Source: an uncultured Aquimarina sp.
GTDB taxonomy: Bacteria > Bacteroidota > Bacteroidia > Flavobacteriales > Flavobacteriaceae
Assembly (NCBI GenBank): GCA_947500505.1
Contig: CANMSL010000003.1
Span: 487,576 to 551,575, forward strand
DNA: 64,000 bases
Reading direction: 5' to 3'
How positions within the stretch are numbered: the stretch's first letter is position 1; every line of letters starts with the position of its first letter. Below, piece after piece: positions 1 to 7,931 of this stretch. A program made the position numbers and the translations under genes. The notes beneath the pieces were generated by a model. The model had not been told where the DNA came from. It was given only the letters and a program-made list of their open reading frames with translations, and did not search any database.

Positions 1-1
1 T

Positions 2-292
2 ACAGAACCGTATTCGATTTCTGCCGGATTGGATTATCCAGGTGTAGGCCCATTGCATTCACATTTATATAAAACAGGTCGAGGTGAGTTCTATTCCGTA
101 ACAGATGATGATGCAATGACTGCAGGCTTAGAATTGTCACAACTAGAGGGTATTATTCCTGCTATAGAAACATCACATGCTTTAGCGATATTTAACGACA
201 AAAAGTTTAAACCAGATGATATTGTAGTAATTAGCCTTTCTGGACGAGGAGACAAGGATCTTAATACTTATATTGATTATTTTAAATTATAA
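2..292 (+). CDS. trpB: Tryptophan synthase beta chain, C-terminal part (5' truncated by window)
   Basis: This is the last ~96 codons of the PLP-dependent beta subunit, which condenses indole with serine to make tryptophan. The open frame runs from base 2, so the ATG at 29 in the ORF track is internal. The tail shows [16 protein letters not shown], the [14 protein letters not shown] block, and the closing SGRGDKD motif that contacts the PLP ring in known TrpB structures. trpA follows 87 nt downstream on the same strand, the usual order of a trp operon. The N-terminal half, with the PLP lysine, lies outside the window. Confidence 0.96.
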   Translation, partial: TEPYSISAGLDYPGVGPLHSHLYKTGRGEFYSVTDDDAMTAGLELSQLEGIIPAIETSHALAIFNDKKFKPDDIVVISLSGRGDKDLNTYIDYFKL

Positions 293-300
293 TAATGCGT

Positions 301-374
301 AGTGAGTACAAAGTACTTAGTATTAAGAAATTTATTTATACTAACTACTGACTACTGACTACTCTGTACTAATG
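301..374. repeat. Short heptamer repeat and inverted repeats between trpB and trpA
   Basis: The trpB-trpA spacer holds three near-perfect tandem copies of ACTACTG (around 347-367), a small inverted repeat AGTAC-AAA-GTACT (305-317), and arms GTACTTAGTA / TACTAACTAC that pair imperfectly. It could form a weak hairpin inside the trp mRNA. From memory, similar ACTACTG strings occur between genes in many Bacteroidota. No function is assigned. Confidence 0.5.
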
Positions 375-379
375 AAAAC

Positions 380-1141
380 ATGAACAGAATTAACAAAGCT
401 CTTGAGCAAAATAAAAAACTGCTATCCATCTATTTTACAGCTGGATATCCATCACTACACGATACTAATAAAATCATTCAGGATCTGGAAAAAAGCGGTG
501 TCGATATGATAGAAATTGGATTACCTTTTAGTGATCCGTTGGCAGATGGGCCCACTATACAAGAAAGCTCTACTCTAGCTTTGAAAAACGGAATGACTAC
601 AAAATTATTATTCGAACAACTTGCAGATATTCGTCAATCAGTAAACATTCCTCTAATTATTATGGGATATTTTAACCCTATGATGCAATATGGCGTAGAA
701 GCTTTTTGTGCCAAATGCCAGGAGATTGGTATTGATGGATTAATTATTCCTGATTTACCAGTGGCAGAATATCACGAACAGTATCAGGAGACTTTTGAAA
801 AATACGGATTGATCAATGTTTTTCTAATTACACCTCAAACTTCTGAAGAACGTATTAGATTTATAGACAGCGTGTCTAATGGGTTTATCTATATGGTGAG
901 CTCTGCGAGTGTTACAGGATCCACATCTGGATTTGGCAATACTCAAGAAGCATATTTTGAACGCATTGCAAATATGAATCTAAAAGCTTCACAGATTGTT
1001 GGCTTTGGAATTAGTAATAACGAAACATTTACACAGGCAACAAAAACTGCAAAGGGAGCAATTATAGGGTCGGCATTTATCAAATACTTAACTCATAATG
1101 GAGTGGATAGTATCGAAGAATTTATAAAAGAAATTCGGTAA
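380..1141 (+). CDS. trpA: Tryptophan synthase alpha chain
   Basis: This TIM-barrel subunit cleaves indole-3-glycerol phosphate to indole, which is channelled to TrpB. At 253 residues it is a normal length. The catalytic pair is visible: Glu45 in MIEIGLPFSDPLADG and Asp56 in the same block, matching Glu49/Asp60 of the Salmonella enzyme. The active-site loop around SASVTGSTSGFG and the phosphate-binding GFGIS and GAIIGSAF segments are present. It is the last recognisable trp gene here; the next gene starts 92 nt later and is unrelated. I see no strong terminator after it, only a short AAATATA/TATATTT pair. Confidence 0.97.
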   Translation: MNRINKALEQNKKLLSIYFTAGYPSLHDTNKIIQDLEKSGVDMIEIGLPFSDPLADGPTIQESSTLALKNGMTTKLLFEQLADIRQSVNIPLIIMGYFNPMMQYGVEAFCAKCQEIGIDGLIIPDLPVAEYHEQYQETFEKYGLINVFLITPQTSEERIRFIDSVSNGFIYMVSSASVTGSTSGFGNTQEAYFERIANMNLKASQIVGFGISNNETFTQATKTAKGAIIGSAFIKYLTHNGVDSIEEFIKEIR

Positions 1142-1233
1142 TGAAATAAATTCGACAAATATAAAATCTGCTATATTTGATATATTAGAAGCGAAAAATT
1201 ATTCAAATTATTAAGACAACCTGAGTTTCATTA

Positions 1234-1494
1234 ATGAGTTTTATATCCATTCCTTTAGTAATAGCTATCATTTTAATTTTTGTTTTAATCAAATGGTTAA
1301 GGCCAGATTTTTTACAATTCAAAAAAACCATACAGCAAAAACCGGAGGGATTACTAGATATCGATGATCGTTACAATGTTGAAAAAATTGAGAGAGAAAA
1401 AGAGTTAAACCAATTGTTGGAAAAGATAAATAAAAAAGGAATCAATAAGCTTAGTGCATCAGAAAAAGAAAGATTAGAAGAATTATCTAATTAA
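1234..1494 (+). CDS. Small membrane-anchored protein with a DUF6576-like tail
   Basis: This 86-residue protein has one N-terminal hydrophobic helix (about residues 4-20) followed by a charged soluble tail. The tail contains DDRYNVEKIEREKE and KGINKLSASEKERLEELS, a pattern I know from the short C-terminal domain (DUF6576) attached to many Bacteroidota rhomboid proteases. Here it stands alone on a single helix with no rhomboid core. The function is unknown; the tail could be a protein-interaction module. It starts at ATG and lies 92 nt after trpA, so it may be cotranscribed with the trp genes. Confidence 0.6.
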   Translation: MSFISIPLVIAIILIFVLIKWLRPDFLQFKKTIQQKPEGLLDIDDRYNVEKIEREKELNQLLEKINKKGINKLSASEKERLEELSN

Positions 1495-1500
1495 ACATAA

Positions 1501-2763
1501 TCATTCTTTCTTGAATAGATTATCCAGAAATTTCTCTAGTTTTTCTCTTTTTAGCTGCTGAATATTTAGTTTAAGTTTGGTAATAAACCCAAATGAATCT
1601 CCGTTAACACGGGTTGATCCTGAAATATACAGCTCATTTTTTCCTCCTAATCTTATTTTATTAAGATTTATAATCGGGTAATCCAAAATAACTGAGGCTA
1701 CGCCATTGACGCCGTAGTCAGCATCAATTCCCCCATGAGGTAATAATTTTTTAATCAATATTTCCATCTCACTATCCAGACTTGTTGAAACAATGAAAAC
1801 TTCCCCCTTTTGGTTTACAATAAAGTCGGTGTTGTAAATGTCCGCACTGTATCCCATTTCTCCGGTATCAAAAAAAGAGGTTTCTAAATTTCCTTTTGCA
1901 CCATATTTTCGGATCCGATATATTCCTTCTGAAGCATTTTCTATTTGAGATGTATATAATTCTGTATTCGATAGAACAATATGATCAAATGATTGATAAT
2001 CTTCCTCTATGGTAAGACAATACAAGTTATTAGACTCCATCTGATCACTATCGAATCCTGCCAGATACGTTGATTGCTCCTGTCCATTATCTACAGACTC
2101 AGAGTATGCAAGCAATAAATAATCATCCTCCATGGCAGAACAATTTAATGTAAAATGGTGATCATCATATAGACTGGATGATACTGTTTCTCCGATATCA
2201 GAAAGCTTTAGAATGGCTATTTTTTCCTTTTTATTTGAAGTGTCAAAATCTTGAACTTTGGCAACTACAATTATTTCATTACTTGAGGATGCATAAATAT
2301 ATTGACCATAATTATCATCTAAATTATCTAGTATATTTTTTTTATAAACTCCGCTATGTCCAAATCCGTGGTCTACACTTCCATCTTCATAAAATCCATT
2401 GATAGAAATCATCCAGCTATGTCCGTTCCAGAAATTTGATAATACTAAAATGCTTCCATCTGATTTAGCACTCATAGCTACCGGTATGGTATTTTGATTA
2501 TTTAAATTACTCGATGTTATATTAAACCGAATATCTTTTTTACCGTTTGTATGCAACCGCACCAGGTTTTTCTCATCATCAGACTCATAAAGAACATGGA
2601 TCTTACCCTCCTCAATAACATCAAAATCGATGATATAAGAAGAAGTCATTCCTAATTCTTTAAACAACAGTAATCCATCCCTAGAAAAGTCAGTGTCTAA
2701 CTGTTGAGCAATACTATTTAAGGAGATGCAATAGTAAAAAACAAGTACATAATAAATTCTCAT
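1501..2763 (-). CDS. Secreted delta-60-repeat beta-propeller-like protein without T9SS tail
   Basis: The track starts at 2793, but the second Met (2763) gives a cleaner signal peptide, MRIYYVLVFYYCISLNSIAQ, so I prefer it (420 residues). The body carries delta-60-type repeats: DTDFSRDGLLLF, EDGSVDHGFGHSG, PHGGIDADYGVNG. It is clearly paralogous to the 3712-5199 gene: both open with 'Q..DTDF..(D/N)G' and share the segment FGFITK near the end. This copy stops after FGFITKLKLN with a short charged helix (REKLEKFLDNLFKKE) where the paralog continues into a T9SS sorting domain. It may therefore stay periplasmic or use another route. No enzymatic motif is seen. Confidence 0.75.
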   Translation of the reverse strand: MRIYYVLVFYYCISLNSIAQQLDTDFSRDGLLLFKELGMTSSYIIDFDVIEEGKIHVLYESDDEKNLVRLHTNGKKDIRFNITSSNLNNQNTIPVAMSAKSDGSILVLSNFWNGHSWMISINGFYEDGSVDHGFGHSGVYKKNILDNLDDNYGQYIYASSSNEIIVVAKVQDFDTSNKKEKIAILKLSDIGETVSSSLYDDHHFTLNCSAMEDDYLLLAYSESVDNGQEQSTYLAGFDSDQMESNNLYCLTIEEDYQSFDHIVLSNTELYTSQIENASEGIYRIRKYGAKGNLETSFFDTGEMGYSADIYNTDFIVNQKGEVFIVSTSLDSEMEILIKKLLPHGGIDADYGVNGVASVILDYPIINLNKIRLGGKNELYISGSTRVNGDSFGFITKLKLNIQQLKREKLEKFLDNLFKKE

Positions 2764-2842
2764 AACGAAACACAGTGGTAACTTTTTGGCCACACTCGCT
2801 ATAGCGGTAGTATCAGAATGGGAAGATAAGGGGTATGAAACA

Positions 2843-2878
2843 AACCTAATTAATTATTCTTGAATAATTAATTAGGTT
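2843..2878. promoter_or_regulatory. Perfect 17-bp inverted repeat between divergent genes
   Basis: AACCTAATTAATTATTC and its exact reverse complement flank a 2-nt TT loop, followed by an A/T-rich run on the + side. It sits between two divergent start codons (2763 on minus, 2980 on plus), where no annotated gene ends, so it is not an obvious terminator. It could be an operator, a 5' UTR hairpin, or the terminator of a short untranslated transcript. Confidence 0.55.
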
Positions 2879-2979
2879 ATTTTTAATTAGCATCAAAAAA
2901 AAGAATTAATATATTATAATCCAAGATTTTTCTTAATAATAAAATATTCATTTTATTTACTTACCTATATTTAGAACCT

Positions 2980-3561
2980 ATGAATAAATTCACGATATCC
3001 TTATTACTATCTTTTGTCTCTTTTACTCTTTTTGCTCAGGAAGACTTTTATAAACAATTGTCTGAATCCGCATTAACACTAACCAAGCAAAATGTCACCT
3101 ATGATCCGTCATATTTTTCAATAACATATCCTAACGGAGACATCCCTAGTGATAAAGGTGTTTGTACGGATGTTGTGATCAGGGCCTATAGAAAATTAGG
3201 AATTGATCTTCAGAAAGAAGTACACGAGGATATGAAAGCAAATTTTGGCATCTATCCAAAAAATTGGGGATTATCTAAAACTGATACAAATATTGATCAC
3301 AGAAGAGTTCCGAATTTAATGACTTTCTTTTCCAGGTTTGGCAAGGTAAAATCTATTTCTAACAAAGCGGGAGATTACATCCCTGGTGATATTGTATGTT
3401 GGAGTCTAGGAGGAGGACTCACTCATATAGGGTTGGTCGTCGATAAAAAATCCAAGGATCAAAAACGATATATGATCGTTCATAATATTGGTGGCGGACA
3501 AGTCTTAGCCGATTGTCTTTTTGATTATAAGATTATTGGCCATTATAAATATCAGAAATAA
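2980..3561 (+). CDS. Secreted DUF1287 family protein
   Basis: This 193-residue protein has a signal peptide ending near LFAQ. It matches the DUF1287 family, small exported proteins thought to share an NlpC/P60-like papain fold. A conserved Cys sits in GVCTDVVIRAYRKLGIDLQ and a His in GGGLTHIGLVVD, in the right order to be a Cys-His catalytic pair. Also visible are the family's DHRRVPNL block and HNIGGG near the end. A cell-wall peptidase or amidase role is inference only. It lies between the two paralogous delta-60-repeat genes but reads in the opposite direction to both. Confidence 0.8.
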   Translation: MNKFTISLLLSFVSFTLFAQEDFYKQLSESALTLTKQNVTYDPSYFSITYPNGDIPSDKGVCTDVVIRAYRKLGIDLQKEVHEDMKANFGIYPKNWGLSKTDTNIDHRRVPNLMTFFSRFGKVKSISNKAGDYIPGDIVCWSLGGGLTHIGLVVDKKSKDQKRYMIVHNIGGGQVLADCLFDYKIIGHYKYQK

Positions 3562-3711
3562 CTAAGCTAGTACCTTAACTACAAAAGTTTTAACACTCTA
3601 GAAAAAGTATCTTCTTAATAGACTATCAACAAACATCTTAAAATCATTATGATTAATATATTTTTAAGCAATAAAAACTCAAATCTATTTGATAGTACAC
3701 CAAGAACTATT

Positions 3712-5199
3712 TCAAAAGGATTTTTTTGAAAATTCACCCGTTGAAGTATTCATTTCCAAGTAATACAATCCTTTAGAATAATCAGATAAATCGATTTCTA
3801 ACCCTTTTAAATAAAACGAATCCTCTTCATAATCAATTCCTCCAATTTGTTTACCCCCCAAATCAAAAATCTTTATTTGACTTACAAACAGTTTGTCTGG
3901 TCCGTTTAATGTAATTTTTCCATCGGACGGGTTTGGATAAAAAACTACTTTATCTGCAACGTTAACTTCTTCCACGTTTAGCAAAAACTCATCTACAAGC
4001 ACTTTGGTTATAAAACCAAAACCATCATTAGCTAATGGGGCAGTTTCTGTTGTGCCACTAATGTAAAGATAATCTTGAGCCGCATCTAAATCTATTTTTA
4101 TTCTATTTTCATCTACAAAATCTGCCAAAGTAATTGTAAAAATACCATCAGTTCCAAAATTAGTATCCTCTTGTCCATTGGCTAATACTTTCTGCACGAG
4201 TAATTGTTTACCATCATTCTCATTTACGGACACCCAGAATGTTTCTCCATTACTATTAACGATATTATCTGTTTTAAATGTATTCGTATTTAATTCTGCA
4301 ACTCCTGAATTACCGAAAGCATTATCAATGAGCCCATCTTGATCATATTTACGGATATTGAACAATTGATTGGATCTATCCTCTAAGTTTGATGCATAAA
4401 CATGTGCATTTATGACATTTAATTTATTAAATTTTTGATCCCCGGCTCCTATATTTCTACTTACTAATGAAGTTTCACTTTGATCATTTATATTAAATTT
4501 ATTAATATTGGCAGTGGTGTTGGGGCTAGGTAAAGCTACCCAATATCCCATGAATAAATCATTTCCAACTAACGTTGAAGCTGACCAAATTATATTATCT
4601 CCAAAAGATCTAGTAAAAATAGTGCTTCCGGACTCAGACACCTTCAATATGGTGGCATTATCAGGATCCGCTGGACTAAAAGCTGTATAATCTGCCGCAA
4701 CTATAATTTCGTTAACAGAGGTTATATGAATTTGTCTTCCATATCGGTCATCATCATTGCTTGCTATGTTCTGATATCTACCATTAGTACCAAAACTCAT
4801 ATCTACAGTCCCATCTGTTCCAAATGCATTTAGGATCGTTGCCCATTTAGTACTTATAAACTCATTAGATAATACGACGATTCCCCCATCTGACTTGACC
4901 TCTAGCCCAACCGGAATCACATCATTATCATCCACATATTTTAAGTCTCCATTAGTATTAAAAGATGTATCGTAAGTGCCATTTTCATTTAATCGGAGAA
5001 TGTGGCCTTCGTTCCCAGAAATTGCCAATGCAACAATTTTATTCTCACTCGTAATTATAAAATCTGTAAGAGAGGATCTTGAAACACCAAAGTCATCGAA
5101 AAGATAAATTCCATTATCTGCAAAATCAGTATCAATCTCTTGTGCTTTACAAATAATTCCAGCACACAAAACCAGTGTAAAAAGTAGTTGTATTTTCAT
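3712..5199 (-). CDS. Secreted delta-60-repeat protein with T9SS type A sorting domain
   Basis: This 495-residue protein begins with a signal peptide ending near IICKAQ. Its body is built of delta-60 repeats (DGTVDMSFGTNGR, DGLIDNAFGNSG, NGQEDTNFGTDGIF), each with an Asp/Asn-rich SFGxxG core typical of beta-propeller-like surface proteins. The last ~80 residues form a type A T9SS C-terminal domain: FYPNPSDGKITL, then IKIFDLGGKQI, then GLYYLEM. It should be exported to the cell surface and its tail removed by the T9SS sortase. It is the paralog of the 1501-2763 gene, which lacks this tail. The substrate is unknown. Confidence 0.88.
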   Translation of the reverse strand: MKIQLLFTLVLCAGIICKAQEIDTDFADNGIYLFDDFGVSRSSLTDFIITSENKIVALAISGNEGHILRLNENGTYDTSFNTNGDLKYVDDNDVIPVGLEVKSDGGIVVLSNEFISTKWATILNAFGTDGTVDMSFGTNGRYQNIASNDDDRYGRQIHITSVNEIIVAADYTAFSPADPDNATILKVSESGSTIFTRSFGDNIIWSASTLVGNDLFMGYWVALPSPNTTANINKFNINDQSETSLVSRNIGAGDQKFNKLNVINAHVYASNLEDRSNQLFNIRKYDQDGLIDNAFGNSGVAELNTNTFKTDNIVNSNGETFWVSVNENDGKQLLVQKVLANGQEDTNFGTDGIFTITLADFVDENRIKIDLDAAQDYLYISGTTETAPLANDGFGFITKVLVDEFLLNVEEVNVADKVVFYPNPSDGKITLNGPDKLFVSQIKIFDLGGKQIGGIDYEEDSFYLKGLEIDLSDYSKGLYYLEMNTSTGEFSKKSF

Positions 5200-5403
5200 T
5201 CAAATAGATATTAAGTTAAAGCTTTAAGCCCATTATTTATCAACGTGGACTTGGTCTAAATTTAATTACTTCTTAATAATAAGTTCCAAAAACAGGTTAA
5301 ATGTTACTACAAAAATTAGTTTTTTATTTTGACAATCAGAATTTGATCAAGTTGGATGGAAATTGAAGCACAACTGCAAAGATTCAATCTTACAAACGAG
5401 TTC

Positions 5404-6096
5404 CTAAAAATATTGGCCATATTGCAGCACTCTAAAATCGACAGTAGTAAATTTTGGATTTTGCTTTTTTAAGTCTTTATATCGTTGTAAACTCCCTATG
5501 GATCGATTCGCAGCCCCAGAAGGAGCCGTAAGAGATACTGTTTTTATAATTCTATTTAAATTGCCTCTTGACTCCGCTCGAGATGATAGTTTTGATGGAA
5601 GTGTGAATTGATGTATTCTGGGAATATCATTCGATACTAATTCTAATGGTAATTGATAATTTTTAAGATGCTTCCTAAAAAAATATTCCGGTCCATTTTT
5701 ACTATTACCACCGGTAAATAGAAGTGTTTTAATCTTTGGGTATTGATGTAAATAAGATACCACATCTCTTAATTGAATATCCTGCATCCCTAAATCTGAC
5801 GCATCAATTTTTTCCCTCCGACAACTATGCACAATATCACAAACACCGATTCCTCTGGAAGCTAAAAAACGCTTGCGCTGATCAACTGCTTCCTTTGTAG
5901 TTTCGTATTTTAGGTTTAAATCAAAAATACGATCCAAAACCGGCCATAGTAATCCACTGATACTGCCGTAACAAAAATCAACATCTCCCTTTTTAAGTTC
6001 TCCTGTAGTAAAACGAGGTGGTGGTAAGGTGCCAACTATTAGTTTTGTGGCTCCTTCAGGAAAAAAAGGTTTGTATGGATGTGTATGTTGAAACAA
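5404..6096 (-). CDS. Uracil-DNA glycosylase superfamily protein with an in-frame repeat insertion
   Basis: This 230-residue protein starts at TTG (MFQHTHPYKPFF); no in-frame ATG is available upstream. Motif 1 of the superfamily is seen as LIVGTLPPPRF, and the middle GIGVCDIVHSCRR and LFTGGNSKNGPE fit flavobacterial homologs as I recall them. Motif 2, which in relatives reads about LPSPSGAANR, is split here: TLPS is followed by ~23 extra residues containing SSRAESRG, then PSGAANRSIGS. The extra stretch is a translated copy of a dispersed Bacteroidota repeat. Since motif 2 forms the DNA-intercalating loop in relatives such as Mug, activity is uncertain. It may be functional, altered or decaying. 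Confidence 0.75.
   Translation of the reverse strand: MFQHTHPYKPFFPEGATKLIVGTLPPPRFTTGELKKGDVDFCYGSISGLLWPVLDRIFDLNLKYETTKEAVDQRKRFLASRGIGVCDIVHSCRREKIDASDLGMQDIQLRDVVSYLHQYPKIKTLLFTGGNSKNGPEYFFRKHLKNYQLPLELVSNDIPRIHQFTLPSKLSSRAESRGNLNRIIKTVSLTAPSGAANRSIGSLQRYKDLKKQNPKFTTVDFRVLQYGQYF
5564..5590. repeat. Dispersed CTCGAGCGGAGTC-type repeat inside a gene
   Basis: On the minus strand this reads ACTATCATCTCGAGCGGAG followed by TCAAGAGG. It closely matches a small palindromic repeat (TGTCATCTCGAGCG.AGTCGAGA) that I recall as common between genes in Bacteroidota. Here it lies inside the glycosylase-like gene and is read in frame as SSRAESRG. The whole insertion, judged from the broken motif 2, spans about 5524-5592 (69 nt). 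Confidence 0.65.
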
Positions 6097-6136
6097 AGCA
6101 AGTGTTGATTTATGATTTACGAATGTAGAAATATTT

Positions 6137-6229
6137 GCGTTAAGGATAGAAACGGCATCCTTTTATTTTTTGGCAAAAAATAAAAGATATAGTGAATAGC
6201 CTGACCTGAAACGTAGTGAAGGGTAACGT
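6137..6229 (+). ncRNA. Candidate structured RNA, Flavo-1-like
   Basis: The spacer between the MBOAT and glycosylase-like genes holds a sequence type that recurs in flavobacterial intergenic regions: GGATAGAAACGGCATCC, a long hairpin CTTTTATTTTTT/AAAAAATAAAAG, then AGATATAGTGAATAGCC and a final GGGTAACG. The ends CGTTA (6138-6142) and TAACG (6224-6228) can close an outer stem, and GGAT can pair with ATCC. The layout agrees with my memory of the Flavo-1 RNA motif, but I cannot run a covariance model. Its function is unknown. Confidence 0.5.
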
Positions 6230-6272
6230 CAAAACTATTTAAACACGTTGCTCGCTACACCCTGAAAACAAA

Positions 6273-7931
6273 CTAGAACTGAAAATAAATAAACGGTTGG
6301 AAATCTGCCGCATAGGTTTGGTAACAGATGATTGCAACTAGTGTTGCTATTACCCCTTTGATGATAATGTTACTTTTAATAAATTGATCTAACAACCAAT
6401 CTTTAGTTCGATAAGGTAACCAATGGGTAATATACCCGATTAGCATTACAATGAATACTATTCTATATTCCCATAAAACTACCAACGCATTAGCCCAATC
6501 CATATTCGTCGTAACCGATTGATAGAAACGATCAATATGATCCATGCTATTGCCTCTAAAATAAATTCTGGTAAAGGTTATAAATACAAAGGTTAATGCA
6601 ATACGCCATAGTAATGCATACCAAGCTTTAGACTTTTCGTAGGGACTTATTTTACGCCAATATTTATAGGTAACAATACCTAATCCATTTAAACCACCCC
6701 AAATGACAAATTTCCATGATGCTCCGTGCCATAAACCTCCTATCAGCATGGTGATCATGATGTTTACATTAGTATTGAAGTGTCTTGCTAATGTAGATGA
6801 GAACAAGGTGATAATTAATATTACCCCTATTACCGATGTCGCTAATACAGCCACTCCAAAATTACCAAATGCCAAAGCACCTAAAAAAGTAAAAACTATA
6901 ATAAAAATATAAGAAAAAATACTTCCATTACGATTTCCTCCTATAGGAATATATAAATAGTCTTTTAGCCAACTAGAGAGTGATATATGCCATCGTTTCC
7001 AGAAATCTCCACAATGGATTGCTTTGTAAGGTGAGTTAAAATTAACCGGTAATTTATATCCCATTAGTAACGCTAGACCGATTGCAATGTCAGTATACCC
7101 TGAAAAATCACCGTAAATCTGTAATGAATACCCAAACATTGCCATAATATTTGTGAATCCCGAAAACATTTCGGGAACATCAAATACACGATCCATAAAG
7201 TTCATCGCTATAAAATCTGCAAAAAGCATCTTTTTGATCAGTCCTTTGAGAATCATAAAAGTAGCACTCCCAAATTCTTTTTTGGTGATCGTAATCTCTT
7301 TTCCTATCTGAGGTACAAAATCCGCTGCCCGTACAATAGGACCTGCTACTAATTGCGGAAAGAAGCTTACAAAAAAACCAAAATCAATAATAGAATTTAA
7401 TGGTTTGATTTGTTTTCTATAAATATCCACACTATAACTTATCGTCTGGAAAGTATAGAAAGAAATCCCTACAGGTAAAATGATCGTATCCACTGTGAAA
7501 TAGTCCACATTTGCCCAGGTATTAGCAAACTGTGCCAAGTAATTGATTACCTCATACTCAGTATCAAAAAGATTGTTATATGATTCTGTAAAGAAATAAG
7601 CATACTTAAAATAACAGAGTGTTCCGAGATTGATAATCACACTTAGGGCTACCAGCATTTTCTTAAGCAAGATAGATCTGCTGTGATAGATAGCTTTTCC
7701 TAAAAAGAAATCATTAATAGTACTAAAGAGTAAAATCCCAATAAATAATCCACTGGTCTTATAATAAAACAGTAAACTTATCGCAAAAAGGTATGCGCTA
7801 CGAATACTCTTTTTACGATATACTATAGCATACAAAAAGTAGATCGCCGCAAAGAAAATCCAGAAATCAGCTTGCGTAAATATCAAAGGGAAATCCTCTG
7901 AAAAAGAAAAAATATCTTTTAATCTATTCAT
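6273..7931 (-). CDS. MBOAT family membrane O-acyltransferase (AlgI-like)
   Basis: This 552-residue polytopic protein belongs to the membrane-bound O-acyltransferase family, which moves acetyl groups across or within the membrane onto extracytoplasmic sugars. It shows SFFPQLVAGPIVRAADF, the WHISLSSWLKDYLYIPIGGN block, and the catalytic-His motif GGLWHGASWKFVIWGG at about residue 400. More than ten hydrophobic helices are visible. Its start overlaps the stop of the SGNH gene 7924-9204 by 8 nt, so the two are translationally coupled. The most likely role is acetyl supply for O-acetylation of a cell-wall or secreted polysaccharide; the acceptor is unknown. Confidence 0.92.
   Translation of the reverse strand: MNRLKDIFSFSEDFPLIFTQADFWIFFAAIYFLYAIVYRKKSIRSAYLFAISLLFYYKTSGLFIGILLFSTINDFFLGKAIYHSRSILLKKMLVALSVIINLGTLCYFKYAYFFTESYNNLFDTEYEVINYLAQFANTWANVDYFTVDTIILPVGISFYTFQTISYSVDIYRKQIKPLNSIIDFGFFVSFFPQLVAGPIVRAADFVPQIGKEITITKKEFGSATFMILKGLIKKMLFADFIAMNFMDRVFDVPEMFSGFTNIMAMFGYSLQIYGDFSGYTDIAIGLALLMGYKLPVNFNSPYKAIHCGDFWKRWHISLSSWLKDYLYIPIGGNRNGSIFSYIFIIVFTFLGALAFGNFGVAVLATSVIGVILIITLFSSTLARHFNTNVNIMITMLIGGLWHGASWKFVIWGGLNGLGIVTYKYWRKISPYEKSKAWYALLWRIALTFVFITFTRIYFRGNSMDHIDRFYQSVTTNMDWANALVVLWEYRIVFIVMLIGYITHWLPYRTKDWLLDQFIKSNIIIKGVIATLVAIICYQTYAADFQPFIYFQF

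Noticed and set aside
293-379. trp attenuator or leader peptide
   Set aside because: The spacer is between trpB and trpA, not before the operon, and contains no short Trp-rich frame or terminator.
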